Positions 5,485-6,133 of a stretch of DNA of 6,133 bases are shown here, one piece after another; position 1 is the stretch's first letter; each line of letters begins with the position of its first letter. The DNA lies in the NCBI GenBank assembly GCA_041481485.1, contig JBGPBY010000449.1, forward strand, positions 1-6,133, written 5' to 3'. The notes beneath the pieces are model-generated. The model was not told where the DNA came from and did no database searches. It saw only the letters and a program-made list of their open reading frames with translations. Origin of the DNA: JBGPBY01 sp041481485 (GTDB lineage: Bacteria; Acidobacteriota; Terriglobia; 20CM-2-55-15). Position numbers and translations under genes: made by a program.

Positions 5485-6087
5485 TCAGGGTTTCACCCGA
5501 TGCCCGACCATTCCGGCATCGTACAAACGCTTGTCCACAAACATGCGGCGCTCTTTCGCGAGAATATTGCGGTGTGGAATGTCCACGAGGTATTCCGGAA
5601 TCATCCAGACGTCTTCTTCCACAGTCATCCAGTTTGCGGAGTCAAACCGCGATAGATTGACCGGACGGGAATACCGGCGCAGCGTCTTCTCGCCTTTCGG
5701 GTTGAAGTAATCCTCAAAAAATGAAACGGCAAGCTCTCGCAGATTTCGATAAATCGGCTCGCGAAATCGAAGGCCGGAGTAGTTCGATTGCGCAATGGCT
5801 CCCCAGCACCCATCCATTCGAAATACCGCAATGACATGGTCCGTGTCGCGCACCGCTTCAAGATCCACAATCAGCGGAGGCCAGCCGTTGACACGCAATG
5901 CCGCGGCAGCAAAAAGTGCGGCCTCGAAACAGTGCGCGGTGCGGTCGCGCATCACGCGGCGGGGAGACCGGCAGGTATCGCCGTCCGGTTCGGTGTTGTA
6001 GGGAATCGAATTCAGGAAATCCTGAATCTTCCAGGGGCTGGAAAGCGATTTCAACAGGCGCGTTTCCTGAGAAGTCAGGTCATTCAT
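5485..6087 (-). CDS. Transglutaminase-like protein (putative Cys/His fold enzyme or relative)
   Basis: A 200-residue soluble-looking protein with no signal peptide or membrane segment. The core resembles the transglutaminase-like (papain-type) fold. Cys53 sits at the start of a helix (AHCFEAALFAAAALR, 51-65), preceded by a basic stretch, and His84 lies on a strand (DTDHVIAVFR, 81-90) followed by DGCWGAIAQSN. In classical members the third catalytic residue is an Asp after the next strand. Here the equivalent region reads AQSN (99-102), so the triad may be altered (Asn102 or Gln100) or the protein may be inactive. The rest (RNLRELAVSFFEDYFN, 114-129; TLRRYSRPVNLSRF, 135-148) looks like a conserved family-specific extension. 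The ATG at 6087 has AGG 7 nt upstream and overlaps the preceding stop as ATGA, so it is co-translated with an unidentified upstream gene. Substrate and role are unknown. Confidence 0.72.
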   Translation of the reverse strand: MNDLTSQETRLLKSLSSPWKIQDFLNSIPYNTEPDGDTCRSPRRVMRDRTAHCFEAALFAAAALRVNGWPPLIVDLEAVRDTDHVIAVFRMDGCWGAIAQSNYSGLRFREPIYRNLRELAVSFFEDYFNPKGEKTLRRYSRPVNLSRFDSANWMTVEEDVWMIPEYLVDIPHRNILAKERRMFVDKRLYDAGMVGHRVKP

Positions 6088-6133
6088 TTTTTAGCCTGCG
6101 TCTCGGCTATCGCCCGCTCCGCGGCGCGGTCGA
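6084..6133 (-). CDS. C-terminal end of an unidentified gene (partial)
   Basis: Only the last 15 codons are inside the window, reading DRAAERAIAETQAKK before a TGA at 6084-6086. This Ala/Glu/Arg/Lys-rich tail is likely helical. The stop overlaps the start of the transglutaminase-like gene in an ATGA, the usual sign of an operon with translational coupling. That overlap is the main reason to prefer this frame; the other frames have a stop (TAG) or a less natural Gly/Arg-rich tail. The product cannot be identified from so short a piece. Confidence 0.55.
   Translation of the reverse strand, partial: DRAAERAIAETQAKK

Noticed and set aside
5336..5710. Plus-strand frames across the REP-like element and the transglutaminase-like gene
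   Set aside because: They run through the palindromes and oppose a gene with clear fold motifs. They are antisense shadows.

Overview
All supported genes in this window lie on the minus strand. The sequence suggests a free-living Gram-negative bacterium of moderate GC content (roughly mid-50s percent by eye). The arrangement of minor type IV pilins, the REP-like palindromes with a GGGCGTAAGCCC core and the style of the transglutaminase-like protein resemble Acidobacteriota. That assignment is inference from memory, not a database result.

Right end (6133 to about 5300, read along the minus strand): the last 15 codons of an unidentified gene overlap by ATGA the start of a 200-residue transglutaminase-like protein. 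Two bases after that gene's stop codon begins a palindromic, REP-like composite: a 13-bp inverted repeat, then a perfect 8-bp hairpin. A C-rich, G-poor tract follows. A candidate sigma70-type promoter then faces the pilin operon.

Centre (5286 to 853): a compact operon of four type IV prepilin-like genes in the order FimT/GspH-like, PilV-like, PilW-like, PilX-like. Gaps are 22 nt or less, or the genes overlap. Three products have a classical class III leader (Gly at -1, hydrophobic stretch, Glu at +5). The fourth has the PilX-type N-terminus without Glu5. In well-studied type IV pilus systems such minor pilins form a priming or tip complex that starts pilus assembly and carries the adhesin or PilY1. 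Here the PilX-like protein is unusually long (848 residues, against about 150-250 for classical PilX). Its middle holds about seven Gly/Thr/Ser-rich repeats of about 40-47 residues, followed by a beta-rich C-terminal domain. No PilY1 gene follows. A simple reading is that this large pilin brings its own surface-exposed or adhesive module to the pilus tip.

Left end (852 to 1): a strong hairpin starts 12 nt after the PilX-like stop and probably ends the operon. About 400 bases follow with no convincing gene, only a 14-bp palindrome and a possible small gene remnant. The window closes with a complete small four-helix membrane protein of the phage holin superfamily IV type (usually a chromosomal housekeeping protein, not a sign of prophage).

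I see no CRISPR array, tRNA, rRNA, insertion sequence or defence system. The most distinctive element is the repeat-bearing PilX-like protein.
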